From CAYVQE01 sp964633205 (GTDB lineage: Bacteria; Myxococcota; B64-G9), in assembly GCA_964633205.1 (NCBI GenBank), contig CAZWFN010000170.1, positions 1-12,392 of the forward strand: a stretch of DNA of 12,392 nucleotides, read 5' to 3'. Every line of letters begins with the position of its first letter. Within the stretch, counting starts at the first letter, position 1. This document shows positions 1-7,091 of this stretch, in pieces. The notes under the pieces are model-generated. The model was not told where the DNA came from. It ran no database searches and saw only the letters and a list, made by a program, of their open reading frames with translations. The position numbers and the translations under genes are program-made.

Positions 1-2
1 CG

Positions 3-52
3 ACCTCGGCGCCTTTTGCCGTACCGCAAGGTGCCCCCGCAAGGGGGGAGGT
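3..52 (+). other. Potential structured RNA: three stems that can form a three-way junction
   Basis: Three nested complementary segments are visible. Bases 3-7 (ACCTC) pair with 48-52 (GAGGT) as a closing stem. Bases 9-15 pair with 28-34 (seven pairs, one G-T wobble). Bases 35-38 (CCCC) pair with 43-46 (GGGG) around a GCAA tetraloop of the GNRA type. This is the geometry of a three-way junction. It could be the 3' part of an RNA gene or leader entering from the left edge, or chance pairing in GC-rich DNA. No known RNA family was recognised. No clear T-run follows, so a standard intrinsic terminator is unlikely. Confidence 0.25.
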
Positions 53-54
53 GT

Positions 55-80
55 TTAACATGCTGATATATGGATGTTAA
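55..80. promoter_or_regulatory. Operator-like inverted repeat TTAACAT-N12-ATGTTAA
   Basis: Bases 55-61 (TTAACAT) and 74-80 (ATGTTAA) are perfect inverted repeats separated by 12 bases that include an AT-rich GATATAT. The spacing, AT-rich arms and position in the non-coding region upstream of the antiporter gene resemble a binding site for a dimeric repressor or activator. No matching regulator gene lies in the window. A stand-alone role is inference. Confidence 0.3.
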
Positions 81-290
81 TTTCCATCGCCTCTCGAGGG
101 TTGGCTTGGGGTATTTTTTCTGCTGCCAGGTGGGAGTTCGCTCTTCAGCGACTGCGAACGGCCGCCGTTTTGGGGTATCCGCCTTTCCCTCTTTGCACGG
201 CAGCCAGACGCCACGGTGATTTGCTGACAGCGCGGATGGCTCGGTACTTGAAAAGCCTTTTCTCGCTACGCCGGCCGTGCTAGCTTGCGC
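81..290 (+). other. Non-coding leader or promoter region, AT-richer than its surroundings
   Basis: No supported gene lies here. A 69-codon frame (74-283) has weak third-position G/C, unlike its neighbours, and no recognisable motif. The stretch probably holds the promoter of the antiporter-kinase unit. No strong sigma70 match was found. A TTGAAA at 248-253 has no -10 box at 16-18 bases, and a TAGCTT at 281-286 preceded by TG (278-279) is only a weak extended -10 candidate. Confidence 0.3.
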
Positions 291-387
291 CCGACCCGAC
301 GAGAGGGTCGAATGACGGCGTTTTCGATGACAGTCGGCTGGTTTCGAGGACATACGGGAGGCTCGGGTCGGTATTCGGCGGATACCG
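291..387 (+). promoter_or_regulatory. Mutually exclusive stems in the antiporter 5' leader
   Basis: Bases 292-297 (CGACCC) can pair locally with 305-310 (GGGTCG). Alternatively 291-299 can pair perfectly over nine bases with 363-371. The second pairing would break the hairpin formed by 369-374 (CGGTAT) and 382-387 (ATACCG), which wobble and G-C pairs extend to 367-389. Such competing pairings are the hallmark of attenuators and riboswitch expression platforms. No ligand-binding core of a known class was recognised. GC-rich sequence forms such pairings by chance more easily than average, so this is suggestive only. Confidence 0.35.
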
Positions 388-391
388 GCAC

Positions 392-407
392 CCTCCGATC
401 GCGGAGG
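392..407 (+). promoter_or_regulatory. Hairpin sequestering the Shine-Dalgarno of the antiporter gene
   Basis: Bases 392-397 (CCTCCG) and 402-407 (CGGAGG) form a perfect six-pair stem around an ATCG loop. The 3' arm contains GGAGG (403-407), an optimal ribosome binding site eight bases before the ATG at 416. The folded form should hide the site and lower initiation. Refolding, or an upstream event that melts the stem, would release it. It is directly preceded by another hairpin (367-389), so translation control of the first gene is plausible. Confidence 0.5.
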
Positions 408-415
408 CACTCGAC

Positions 416-1798
416 ATGAGCGCAGGCGCGGGCATGGGTCGGTGGGCGGTGGCGATTGCGGTGGGGCTGGCGGTGGTGGCGGCGGCGCCGGCGGTGGGGG
501 CGGAGACCGGCCACGGCGCGCTGGGCGCCGAGCTGTCGCTGTGGTGGCTCACCCCCTTCGTCCTGATGCTGCTGGCCATCGCCGTGCTGCCGCTGGCCGC
601 CGAGCGCTGGTGGCACCCCAACCGCAGCAAGATGATCGTCTCGGCCGGGCTGGGCCTGCCGGTGGTGGGGCTGTTTCTGTACATGGACCACCAGGCGGTG
701 CTGCACACGGCCGAGGAGTACGTCTCGTTCATCATCCTGCTGGGGGCGCTGTTCGTCATCTCGGGCGGCATCGTGGTGCGCACCGACATGCGCGCCACTC
801 CGCTGACCAACACCGCCATGCTGGCGCTGGGCTCGGTGCTGGCCTCGTTCATGGGCACCACCGGCGCGGCCATGGTGCTGATCCGGCCGGTGCTGCTGAC
901 CAACCAGCAACGCACCCGCAAGACCCACACCATCATCTTCTTCACCTTCCTGGTGGCCAACATCGGCGGCTGCCTGACCCCGCTGGGCGACCCGCCGCTG
1001 TTCATGGGCTACCTCAAGGGCGTGCCCTTCGAGTGGACCTTCGGCCTGGCGCCGGCCTGGGCGGCGGTGGTGGCCACGGTGCTGCTGATCTACTTCGTGC
1101 TCGATACCATCATGTACACCCGCGAGCCCATCGCCGCGCTGGAGGCCGACAAGCTCGAGATCCAGCCCACCCGGGTGACCGGCCTGTGGCTCAACGGCCC
1201 GTTGCTGGCCGGGGTGGTGCTGGCGGTGGCCTTTTTGAACGAGAACTACCTGCCCTTCAAGGCCTTCCCGCTGCGCGAGGGGGTGTTGCTGGCGCTGGCC
1301 GCCGCATCCTGGGCGGCCACCCCGCGCGGCTACCGCCAGGTCAACAAGTTCACCTTCTACCCCATCATCGAGGTGGCCGCGCTGTTCGCCGGCATCTTCG
1401 CCACCATGATCCCGGCCATCCTGATCCTCAAGGCCCGCGGCGGCGATCTGGGCGTGGCCAGCCCGACCAGCTTCTTCTGGGCCACCGGGATGCTGTCCGC
1501 CTTCTTGGACAACACCCCGACCTATGTGGTCTTCTTCTCGCTGGCCCAGAACCCGGACATCCCCGGCTACGCCCAGTCGGTGGCCACCACCGGCGTCGAC
1601 GAGATGATCCTGACCGCCATCAGCCTGGGGGCGGTGTTCATGGGGGCGATGACCTACATCGGCAACGCGCCCAACTTCATGGTCAAGGCCATCGCCGAGG
1701 AACGCGGCGTGCGCATGCCCTCGTTCTTCGGCTATCTGCTGTGGGCGACCGCGGTGCTGGTGCCGGTGTTCGTGGCTGTCACCTTCATCTTCCTCTGA
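416..1798 (+). CDS. NhaD/ArsB-superfamily sodium:proton antiporter-like membrane protein
   Basis: Predicted inner-membrane ion transporter of 460 residues, most likely Na+ (or Li+)/H+ exchange. The N-terminus has a signal-like hydrophobic stretch (11-28) ending in AVGAE. About ten further hydrophobic segments follow. Conserved ion-transporter superfamily signatures are visible: a Gly/Ala/Thr-rich helix with SFMGTTGAA (144-152), then ANIGGCLTPLGDPPLF (181-196) in the first half. The second half has the matching SAFLDNTPTYVVF (361-373) and IGNAPNF (415-421), as expected for two inverted repeats with broken helices. Length fits the family (about 400-500). The ATG at 416 is chosen because GGAGG lies eight bases upstream, inside a hairpin (392-407). 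The gene is followed after 43 bases by the sensor kinase, probably in one transcript. The related anion transporters of the superfamily (ArsB, CitM) are possible alternatives. The NAP and DPP motifs favour NhaD-like Na+/H+ exchange, but the substrate is not proven by sequence. Confidence 0.85.
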   Translation: MSAGAGMGRWAVAIAVGLAVVAAAPAVGAETGHGALGAELSLWWLTPFVLMLLAIAVLPLAAERWWHPNRSKMIVSAGLGLPVVGLFLYMDHQAVLHTAEEYVSFIILLGALFVISGGIVVRTDMRATPLTNTAMLALGSVLASFMGTTGAAMVLIRPVLLTNQQRTRKTHTIIFFTFLVANIGGCLTPLGDPPLFMGYLKGVPFEWTFGLAPAWAAVVATVLLIYFVLDTIMYTREPIAALEADKLEIQPTRVTGLWLNGPLLAGVVLAVAFLNENYLPFKAFPLREGVLLALAAASWAATPRGYRQVNKFTFYPIIEVAALFAGIFATMIPAILILKARGGDLGVASPTSFFWATGMLSAFLDNTPTYVVFFSLAQNPDIPGYAQSVATTGVDEMILTAISLGAVFMGAMTYIGNAPNFMVKAIAEERGVRMPSFFGYLLWATAVLVPVFVAVTFIFL

Positions 1799-1800
1799 TC

Positions 1801-1828
1801 CGGCGCTCCCCCGGGGGACTCCGCGCCG
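1801..1828 (+). other. Intercistronic hairpin between the antiporter and kinase genes
   Basis: Bases 1801-1806 (CGGCGC) pair with 1823-1828 (GCGCCG). The enclosed segment contains the self-complementary TCCCCCGGGGGA (1807-1818). No T-run follows, so it is not a standard intrinsic terminator. It may stabilise the upstream message or reduce read-through, and so set unequal expression of the two genes. Confidence 0.35.
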
Positions 1829-1841
1829 ATCGGGTGCGACC

Positions 1842-4577
1842 ATGAGCGAGCCGCGCGAACCGCCAGATCCAGCCCCCACGGCTGAAGAAGCCGCGGCGGC
1901 GGCCGCGCCCGATGCGGCCTTCGGCCAGACCATCCTGCGCATCGAGTCCGATCAACAGGCCCGGGGCCTGGACGCCGGCGCCTCGGTCATGCCCGAGCCC
2001 GAAGACCCGGCGTTCGCGCCCATCGGTCCGTCCGACAGCGGCCACATCCCGATCGAGACCATCGGCCGCGGCGGCCGGCGGCTGGATCTGGACGAATCCG
2101 GCGAGCTGGCCGACGGGCCTGCGGTCGATTCGGCCAGCTACGAGATCGAGCAGGTGCTCGGCCGCGGCGGCATGGGCGTGGTCTGTCTGGCCCGCCAGCG
2201 CTCGCTGAACCGGCCGGTGGCACTCAAGATCGCCCGCAAGGCCGGCGCCGGCTCGGCGGGCAACACCCGGGCCGCGCTGGCCATGTTCGTCAACGAGGCC
2301 TACACCAGCGCCAATCTCGACCACCCCAACGTGGTGCCGGTGCACACCCTGGCGCGCGATCCGCAGGGCCGGCTGTTCTTCACCATGAAGCGGGTGACCG
2401 GCCTGTGCTGGGAGGATCTGCTCAGCCCGGCCGCGGTGCGCAACCGGGCCGAACGCGAGCGGATCAGCCGGCGGGCGGCCGAAATGGCCCTGGCCGATCA
2501 CCTCGACATCCTGCTCAAGGTGGCCGACGCGCTGGCCTACGCCCACGCCAAGGGGGTGATCCACCGCGACGTCAAACCCGAGAATGTCATGATCGGCGCC
2601 TACGGCGAGGTGCTGCTGATGGACTGGGGCCTGGCCATGCCCTACGGGCCGCGCAACCCTTATGCGCTCGACCCCGAGCGGCCGGCCCAGCTGGTGGGCA
2701 CTCCGGCTTACCTGGCGCCCGAGATGGCCCGCGGCGAGATGACCCGTTTCGGACCGGCCACCGACGTCTACCTGCTCGGCGCCACCCTCTACCGGGTGCT
2801 GACCGGCCGGCCGCCCCACTGGGGCGAGGGCATCGTCGGCGCGGTGCGCAAGGCCGCCAGCGGCCGCATCGAGCCGCCGCAGGGTGCCGACGCCGAGCTG
2901 GCCCGCATCTGTGCCAAGGCCCTGGCACCGCGCATCGAGCACCGCTACCCGGACGTCAAGGCCATGCAGGCCGATCTGCGCCGCACCCTGACCCACGCCG
3001 AGGCGCGCACCATCGCCGCCAACGCCGAGCGCATGCTGGCCGAGCTGCGCACCCGCCTGGTCAGCGGCGGCGGCGCCGATGCGCCGCGCATCCGCGGCCT
3101 GGACGAGGCGGCGGCCGCGGTGGCCTATGGCAAGCTGGGCGAGTGCATCGGCGCCTTGCGCCAGTCGCTCGACCTGTGGCCGGACAACCGCGAGGCCCGC
3201 GCGGGCCTGCTGGCCGCGCTGGTGCTGCAGATCGAGCTGGCCATGGCCCAGGCCGACCTGACACTGGCCAAGGCGCATCTCGATCTGCTGGCCGAGATTC
3301 CGGGGGCGGCCGGCCGCGGCGCGGAAGACAGCGATTGGCGCCTGCGCCTCGGCCGGGTGCGCAAGCGCCTCGCGGCCGCGCTCGATCGGCGCTGGGCCGA
3401 GCAGGCGGCCGCCCAGCGGCGGGCGCGGCTGAACCGCCGGCTGTCGCTGCTGGTGGTGCTGCTGCTGGTCAGCGGCGCGCTCGGCGGCTTCACCCTGGTG
3501 ATGCGCCAGAAGTCGCTGGCCCAGGAAAACCTGCGCCTCAGCGAGCAACAGCACGAGCTGACCCGCGAGGCGCTTCTTCGCAGCGAACGGCTGCAGCTCA
3601 AGGTGCTGGCCCGCGCGGTGACCGGCCGGGCGGCGTTGCTGTCGGAGTACCTGCGCGGCATCGAGCAGACCACAGCGCTGTACCGCCAGCGCGCCGTGCG
3701 CCTGCTCACGCTACCGGCCGGGCGGCTGGCGCCGGCCCGGCGCACCCCGGCCGGCCGGCCCGGCTACTACCTGGACGCCGACTACTACGCGGCGCGCACC
3801 CGGCCGCCGGACATGCGACCGGTGGAGCGCTACGGCCAGCCGATGTCGGCCGACCACCCCACCGTCAAGCTGGCCCCGGGGGCCCGGCGCGGCCCGGCCC
3901 GGCGCCGGGCGCTGGCCGACGTGGCCCGGCTGGCCCGGCTCGGCGGTCTGATGGCCGAGATGCACCGGGCGCGCCACGACCTGCTCTACTCGGTGATCGG
4001 CACCCGCAGCGGAGCACTGATCTCCTACCCGGGCTCGGGCCGCTTTCGCGACAAGCCGGACTACGATGTCACCCGGCGGCCCTGGTACCGCGCCGGTATC
4101 GAGGCCGAGTCCGCTCGGCCGCGCTGGGTCGATCCCCACGTGGACGCCGGCGGCCGCGGCCTGCTGATCACCTGTGTCAGCCCGCTGATCGCCGGCGGGC
4201 AGCGCCGCGGGGTGGTCGGGGTCGAGGTGGCCATGCAGCGGCTGCAGCGGCTGATGGCCGCGGCCATCCACCACGCCGGCGACGACGCCCGGGCGCTGCT
4301 GGTGCGCCCCGATGGGCGGGTGGTGGCCGACACCGCCTACAGCGCCGACCCCAGCCGCTGGCGCGAACGCTTCGCCATCCGGCACATCGCCCAGCTCGAC
4401 CCGGCGCTGGCCAGCTACTGGCGCGGGGCGCGCGCCGGGCAGGTGCCGGCCGACGAGGCGCTGGCGGTCGAGGCGGAAGGCGGCGCCAGGCTGTTCAGCC
4501 ACGCTCCGCTGGACCAGCCCCCGTGGCTGCTGATCGTGGACGTGGCCCGCAGCGCGATCCTCAAGCCCAACGAATGA
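1842..4577 (+). CDS. Membrane Ser/Thr protein kinase with C-terminal dCache-type sensor domain
   Basis: A 911-residue transmembrane sensor kinase. Residues 1-98 are an acidic, probably disordered N-terminus. The Hanks-type kinase domain (about 100-385) has every catalytic element: glycine loop GRGGMGVV (107-114), VALK lysine K129, helix-C Glu E152, HRDVKPEN with D243 and N248, DWG (261-263) in place of DFG, and APE (292-294). A helical, TPR-like linker (420-490) precedes one membrane helix (534-554). A coiled-coil-like stretch follows, then a periplasmic sensor region (about 600-905) with typical dCache signatures: YDVTRRPWYRAG (741-752) and W762 followed by PHVDAGGRGLLITCVSPL (765-782). In Cache receptors this region binds small ligands. 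The likely role is phosphorylation of cytoplasmic targets in response to an external solute. Targets are unknown. The start ATG has only a weak GGGTG 5 bases upstream, so translation may depend on the antiporter gene before it. The last 163 bases overlap the 3' end of the opposing GHL10 gene. Confidence 0.9.
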   Translation: MSEPREPPDPAPTAEEAAAAAAPDAAFGQTILRIESDQQARGLDAGASVMPEPEDPAFAPIGPSDSGHIPIETIGRGGRRLDLDESGELADGPAVDSASYEIEQVLGRGGMGVVCLARQRSLNRPVALKIARKAGAGSAGNTRAALAMFVNEAYTSANLDHPNVVPVHTLARDPQGRLFFTMKRVTGLCWEDLLSPAAVRNRAERERISRRAAEMALADHLDILLKVADALAYAHAKGVIHRDVKPENVMIGAYGEVLLMDWGLAMPYGPRNPYALDPERPAQLVGTPAYLAPEMARGEMTRFGPATDVYLLGATLYRVLTGRPPHWGEGIVGAVRKAASGRIEPPQGADAELARICAKALAPRIEHRYPDVKAMQADLRRTLTHAEARTIAANAERMLAELRTRLVSGGGADAPRIRGLDEAAAAVAYGKLGECIGALRQSLDLWPDNREARAGLLAALVLQIELAMAQADLTLAKAHLDLLAEIPGAAGRGAEDSDWRLRLGRVRKRLAAALDRRWAEQAAAQRRARLNRRLSLLVVLLLVSGALGGFTLVMRQKSLAQENLRLSEQQHELTREALLRSERLQLKVLARAVTGRAALLSEYLRGIEQTTALYRQRAVRLLTLPAGRLAPARRTPAGRPGYYLDADYYAARTRPPDMRPVERYGQPMSADHPTVKLAPGARRGPARRRALADVARLARLGGLMAEMHRARHDLLYSVIGTRSGALISYPGSGRFRDKPDYDVTRRPWYRAGIEAESARPRWVDPHVDAGGRGLLITCVSPLIAGGQRRGVVGVEVAMQRLQRLMAAAIHHAGDDARALLVRPDGRVVADTAYSADPSRWRERFAIRHIAQLDPALASYWRGARAGQVPADEALAVEAEGGARLFSHAPLDQPPWLLIVDVARSAILKPNE

Positions 4578-5938
4578 AGCCGGCCCCAGCCGACCGCGCA
4601 ATCGCGAGTGGGCGCAGCGGGCGGGCGGGCCGGGCGGGCGAAGGGTCCGGCGGCCAGCCGCGTCAACCACTTGCGCTCGACCAGGGCCCGGTAGGCGAAC
4701 AGCGCCACCCCGTGCAGCCCGGCCGCGCGGGCCAGCTGTATCTCCCGCTCCAGCACCGCGAAATCGCCGGCCTCGACGTTGATGCCGGCCAACAGCTGCA
4801 CCCGCTCGGCCAGTGGAGCGAAATCATCCACCAGGGTGGCGAAATCGGTGGGCGCGCCGGCCGCTGCGGTGGGCGGCCAGTAGATCATGGGCAGCAGCGC
4901 ATCGACCGCGCCCTGTTCGGCCCAGGCGTGCGAGTCCTGGAAGAAGTCGGCCCAGCCCTGGGTGACCTGGCCCCAGCCCCAGCGATCGCGGTAGATGCCG
5001 GTGACCGCGGCGCTGACCACCGCCCGCGGCCGGATCTCGATCACCCGCCGCTTCAGCCGCGCCACCAGCCGGGTCAGCTCCCGGCGCTGCCAGTCGCCGC
5101 GGTCGAGCTCCGGCTGCTCGCGGCGGGCGGCGCGGAAGCGGCGCCGGCTGACGCGGTCGTGGGAGTACTGCCGGCCCGGGTAGCGGGCGTAGTCCAGGTG
5201 CAGCCCGTCGATGGCGTAAAACGAGGCGATCTCGCCGACCACCGCCTCGAGGTGGCGGCCGAAGGCCGGATGGGCCGGGTTGACAAAGACATAGGCCCCG
5301 TCGCTGTACGGCATCGGCCGGCCGCGGCGGTCGCGCACCCGCCACTGCGGGTGGGCCCGCATCAGGTGCTGCGGCTCGGCGCGGCCCGGCGGCCGGGCGC
5401 CCTTCCAGCCGGTGCAGACGTTGATCCAGGCGTGCAGCTCCAGCCCGCGGGCGTGGGCGGCGGCCACGGCCGTCTGCAGCGGATCCCAGCCTGGATCGCG
5501 GCCCAGCTTGCCGCTCAAGGCCGCGGCCCAGGGCTCCTGGGTGGAGCGGTAGTAGGCGTCGGCCGCGCCGCGCACCTGGAAGTAGACCTGGTTGAACCCG
5601 GCCGCGGCCAGCCGTTCGACGACTCGCTCCACGTCGGCGGCCGTGCGGTAGTCCCAGCGGGTGACCCACACCCCGCGGGCCTCGACCGGCAATCGCGCTG
5701 CGGCGGCGCCGCCGGCGTCGGTCACCGTCTCGACCTCGGCGCCCGCACCGGCGTCCAGCGCCGGCGGCGCCGGATCGGCGGCGGCCGTCTCGCCGGCGCC
5801 GGCATCCACCTCGGCTGCCCCGCCATCCACGACCGCCGGCAGCGGCGGTCGGTCCGGATCGATCTGCTCCGGCCCGCTGGCCGAGCAGGCCATGGCCAGC
5901 AAGGCGGCCAGCAGCAGGACGCCCGGCCATCCAACCAT
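4415..5938 (-). CDS. Glycosyl-hydrolase-like 10 (GHL10/DUF187) family lipoprotein
   Basis: Predicted exported lipoprotein of 507 residues. A hydrophobic start (VLLLAALLAMAC) places a candidate lipid-attached Cys at 18, although the -3 residue is Ala, so the lipobox is imperfect. An Ala/Asp/Pro-rich linker (19-85) follows. The GHL10 barrel spans about 86-420, with RGVWVTRWDY (88-97), GFNQVYFQVRGAADAYY (114-130), LELHAWIN (166-173), DGLHLDYARYP (244-254), DWQRRELTRLV (282-292) and VDALLPMIYW (345-354). Family members are predicted to act on glycans, possibly cell-wall polymers; catalysis is poorly characterised. The chosen ATG (5938) gives the shortest signal sequence but lacks positive charges and a good ribosome site. 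An ATG at 6037, three bases after the MoxR stop, or an internal GTG are alternatives. The domain seems complete near residue 425. The remaining tail is low-complexity and, from residue 454, antisense to the kinase 3' end, so it is probably a recent stop-loss extension. Confidence 0.82.
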   Translation of the reverse strand: MVGWPGVLLLAALLAMACSASGPEQIDPDRPPLPAVVDGGAAEVDAGAGETAAADPAPPALDAGAGAEVETVTDAGGAAAARLPVEARGVWVTRWDYRTAADVERVVERLAAAGFNQVYFQVRGAADAYYRSTQEPWAAALSGKLGRDPGWDPLQTAVAAAHARGLELHAWINVCTGWKGARPPGRAEPQHLMRAHPQWRVRDRRGRPMPYSDGAYVFVNPAHPAFGRHLEAVVGEIASFYAIDGLHLDYARYPGRQYSHDRVSRRRFRAARREQPELDRGDWQRRELTRLVARLKRRVIEIRPRAVVSAAVTGIYRDRWGWGQVTQGWADFFQDSHAWAEQGAVDALLPMIYWPPTAAAGAPTDFATLVDDFAPLAERVQLLAGINVEAGDFAVLEREIQLARAAGLHGVALFAYRALVERKWLTRLAAGPFARPARPPAAPTRDCAVGWGRLHSLGLRIALRATSTISSHGGWSSGAWLNSLAPPSASTASASSAGTCPARAPRQ

Positions 5939-6040
5939 GGGCCACGACTCTGCCGATGCCGGGCCGGTGGCGACCGGCAACCGTGGGCTGCCCGCCGTCG
6001 ACACAACTCCGCAGCGGCGGTGGGGTGCGCTGTTCATGGC

Positions 6041-7054
6041 TCAGGGCGAGACCGTCTCGAGCAGGTGAGCGACCACGTCGAGCGAGGTGACCGACGAGAC
6101 TTCGGCGTGGAAGTTGGTGATGATGCGGTGGCGCAGCACCGGCCGCGCCAGGGCGCGCACGTCCTCGGCGTTGACCGCGAAGCGCCCGTCGAGCAGGGCA
6201 CGCGCCTTGCCGCCCAGGATCAGAAACTGGCTGGCCCGCGGCCCGGCACCCCAGGCCACATACTCGCGCACCAGCTCTGGCGCCTCGGCCTCGACCGGCC
6301 GCGAGGCCCGCGCCAGCCGTACCGCATAGCGCACCACCGCCTCGGCCGCCGGCACCCGGCGCACCAGCCGGGCGAACTCCAGGATGCGCTGCGGTCCGAG
6401 CACCCGACCCGGTTGCGCTTCGGCGGCCGCGGTGGTCGCCTGGACGATGGCCAGCTCGTCCTCGGCGCCGGGGTAATCGACCCCGATGTAGAACATGAAG
6501 CGGTCCAGCTCGGCCTCGGGCAGCGGGTAGGTGCCCTCCTGCTCGATGGGGTTCTGGGTGGCGAAGACCAGATACGGCGCCGGCAGCTGATGGGTGCAGC
6601 CGCCCGCGGTCACCTGGCCTTCCTGCATCGACTGCAGCAGGGCGGCCTGGGTCTTGGGCGGACTGCGGTTGATCTCGTCGGCCAGCAGCACGTTGGTGAA
6701 GATCGGCCCGCGCACGAAGCTGAACGAGCGATCGCCGGTCTGGCGATCGGTGACCAGCACCTCGGTGCCGGTGATGTCGGCCGGCATCAGGTCCGGGGTG
6801 AACTGCACCCGGGCGAAGTCCAGCTCGAGCACCTCGGCCAGGGTCGAGATCAGCAGGGTCTTGGCCAGGCCCGGCACGCCCACCAACAGGCTGTGGCCGC
6901 CGGCGAACAACGAGACCAGCAGCAGGTCGATCACCTCGTGCTGGCCCACGATGCGTTTGCCGATCTGCTCGAGCAGCTCGTGGTGCGTCCGGTGCAGCGC
7001 TTCCGCCGCCTGCCGATCCGCGCCCGGGCTCGCCTGCGCCGCCGCGTCGCTCAA
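6041..7054 (-). CDS. MoxR-family AAA+ ATPase
   Basis: Cytoplasmic AAA+ ATPase of 337 residues, the usual MoxR length. Visible motifs are KRIVGQ (33-38), Walker A GVPGLAKT (59-66), Walker B LLADEINR (123-130), SPPKTQAALLQSMQEGQVT (131-149), sensor 1 ATQNP (165-169) and EGTYPLPEAELDRF (173-186), followed by the helical lid domain. The family acts as hexameric chaperones that remodel or activate partner proteins, often vWA-domain proteins. The start is assigned to TTG at 7054 because an AAGGAGG site (7061-7067) lies six bases upstream. The in-frame ATG at 7171 would overlap the preceding gene and add an Arg-rich stretch unlike MoxR proteins. It lies 37 bases after the metalloprotease gene and just before the GHL10 gene, probably in one transcript. 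No DUF58 or vWA partner is in the window; the DUF4175-like protein is the obvious candidate client. Confidence 0.93.
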   Translation of the reverse strand: MSDAAAQASPGADRQAAEALHRTHHELLEQIGKRIVGQHEVIDLLLVSLFAGGHSLLVGVPGLAKTLLISTLAEVLELDFARVQFTPDLMPADITGTEVLVTDRQTGDRSFSFVRGPIFTNVLLADEINRSPPKTQAALLQSMQEGQVTAGGCTHQLPAPYLVFATQNPIEQEGTYPLPEAELDRFMFYIGVDYPGAEDELAIVQATTAAAEAQPGRVLGPQRILEFARLVRRVPAAEAVVRYAVRLARASRPVEAEAPELVREYVAWGAGPRASQFLILGGKARALLDGRFAVNAEDVRALARPVLRHRIITNFHAEVSSVTSLDVVAHLLETVSP

Positions 7055-7060
7055 AGGTCG

Positions 7061-7067
7061 CCTCCTT
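7061..7067 (-). promoter_or_regulatory. Ribosome binding site deciding a TTG start for the MoxR gene
   Basis: The minus strand reads AAGGAGG here, six bases before TTG (7054-7052). It is among the strongest Shine-Dalgarno matches on this strand and has optimal spacing, which supports TTG as initiator over the upstream in-frame ATG at 7171. Confidence 0.75.
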
Positions 7068-7091
7068 CGCTCCGGATCCTTACCAAACCCG

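Noticed and set aside
34..56. Hairpin CCCCC-GCAA-GGGGG as an intrinsic terminator of a gene to the left.
   Set aside because: The stem is followed by GAGGTGTTT rather than a T-run, so it does not fit an intrinsic terminator.
237..253. Sigma54-like element TGGCTC-N5-TTGAA.
   Set aside because: Most consensus bases match, but the essential C of the -12 GC is replaced by A, so binding is doubtful.
74..283. Plus-strand frame of 69 codons upstream of the antiporter.
   Set aside because: Codon third positions are not G/C-biased like the neighbours, no motif is recognisable, and the upstream GGAGG is positioned for the ATG at 60 rather than for this one.
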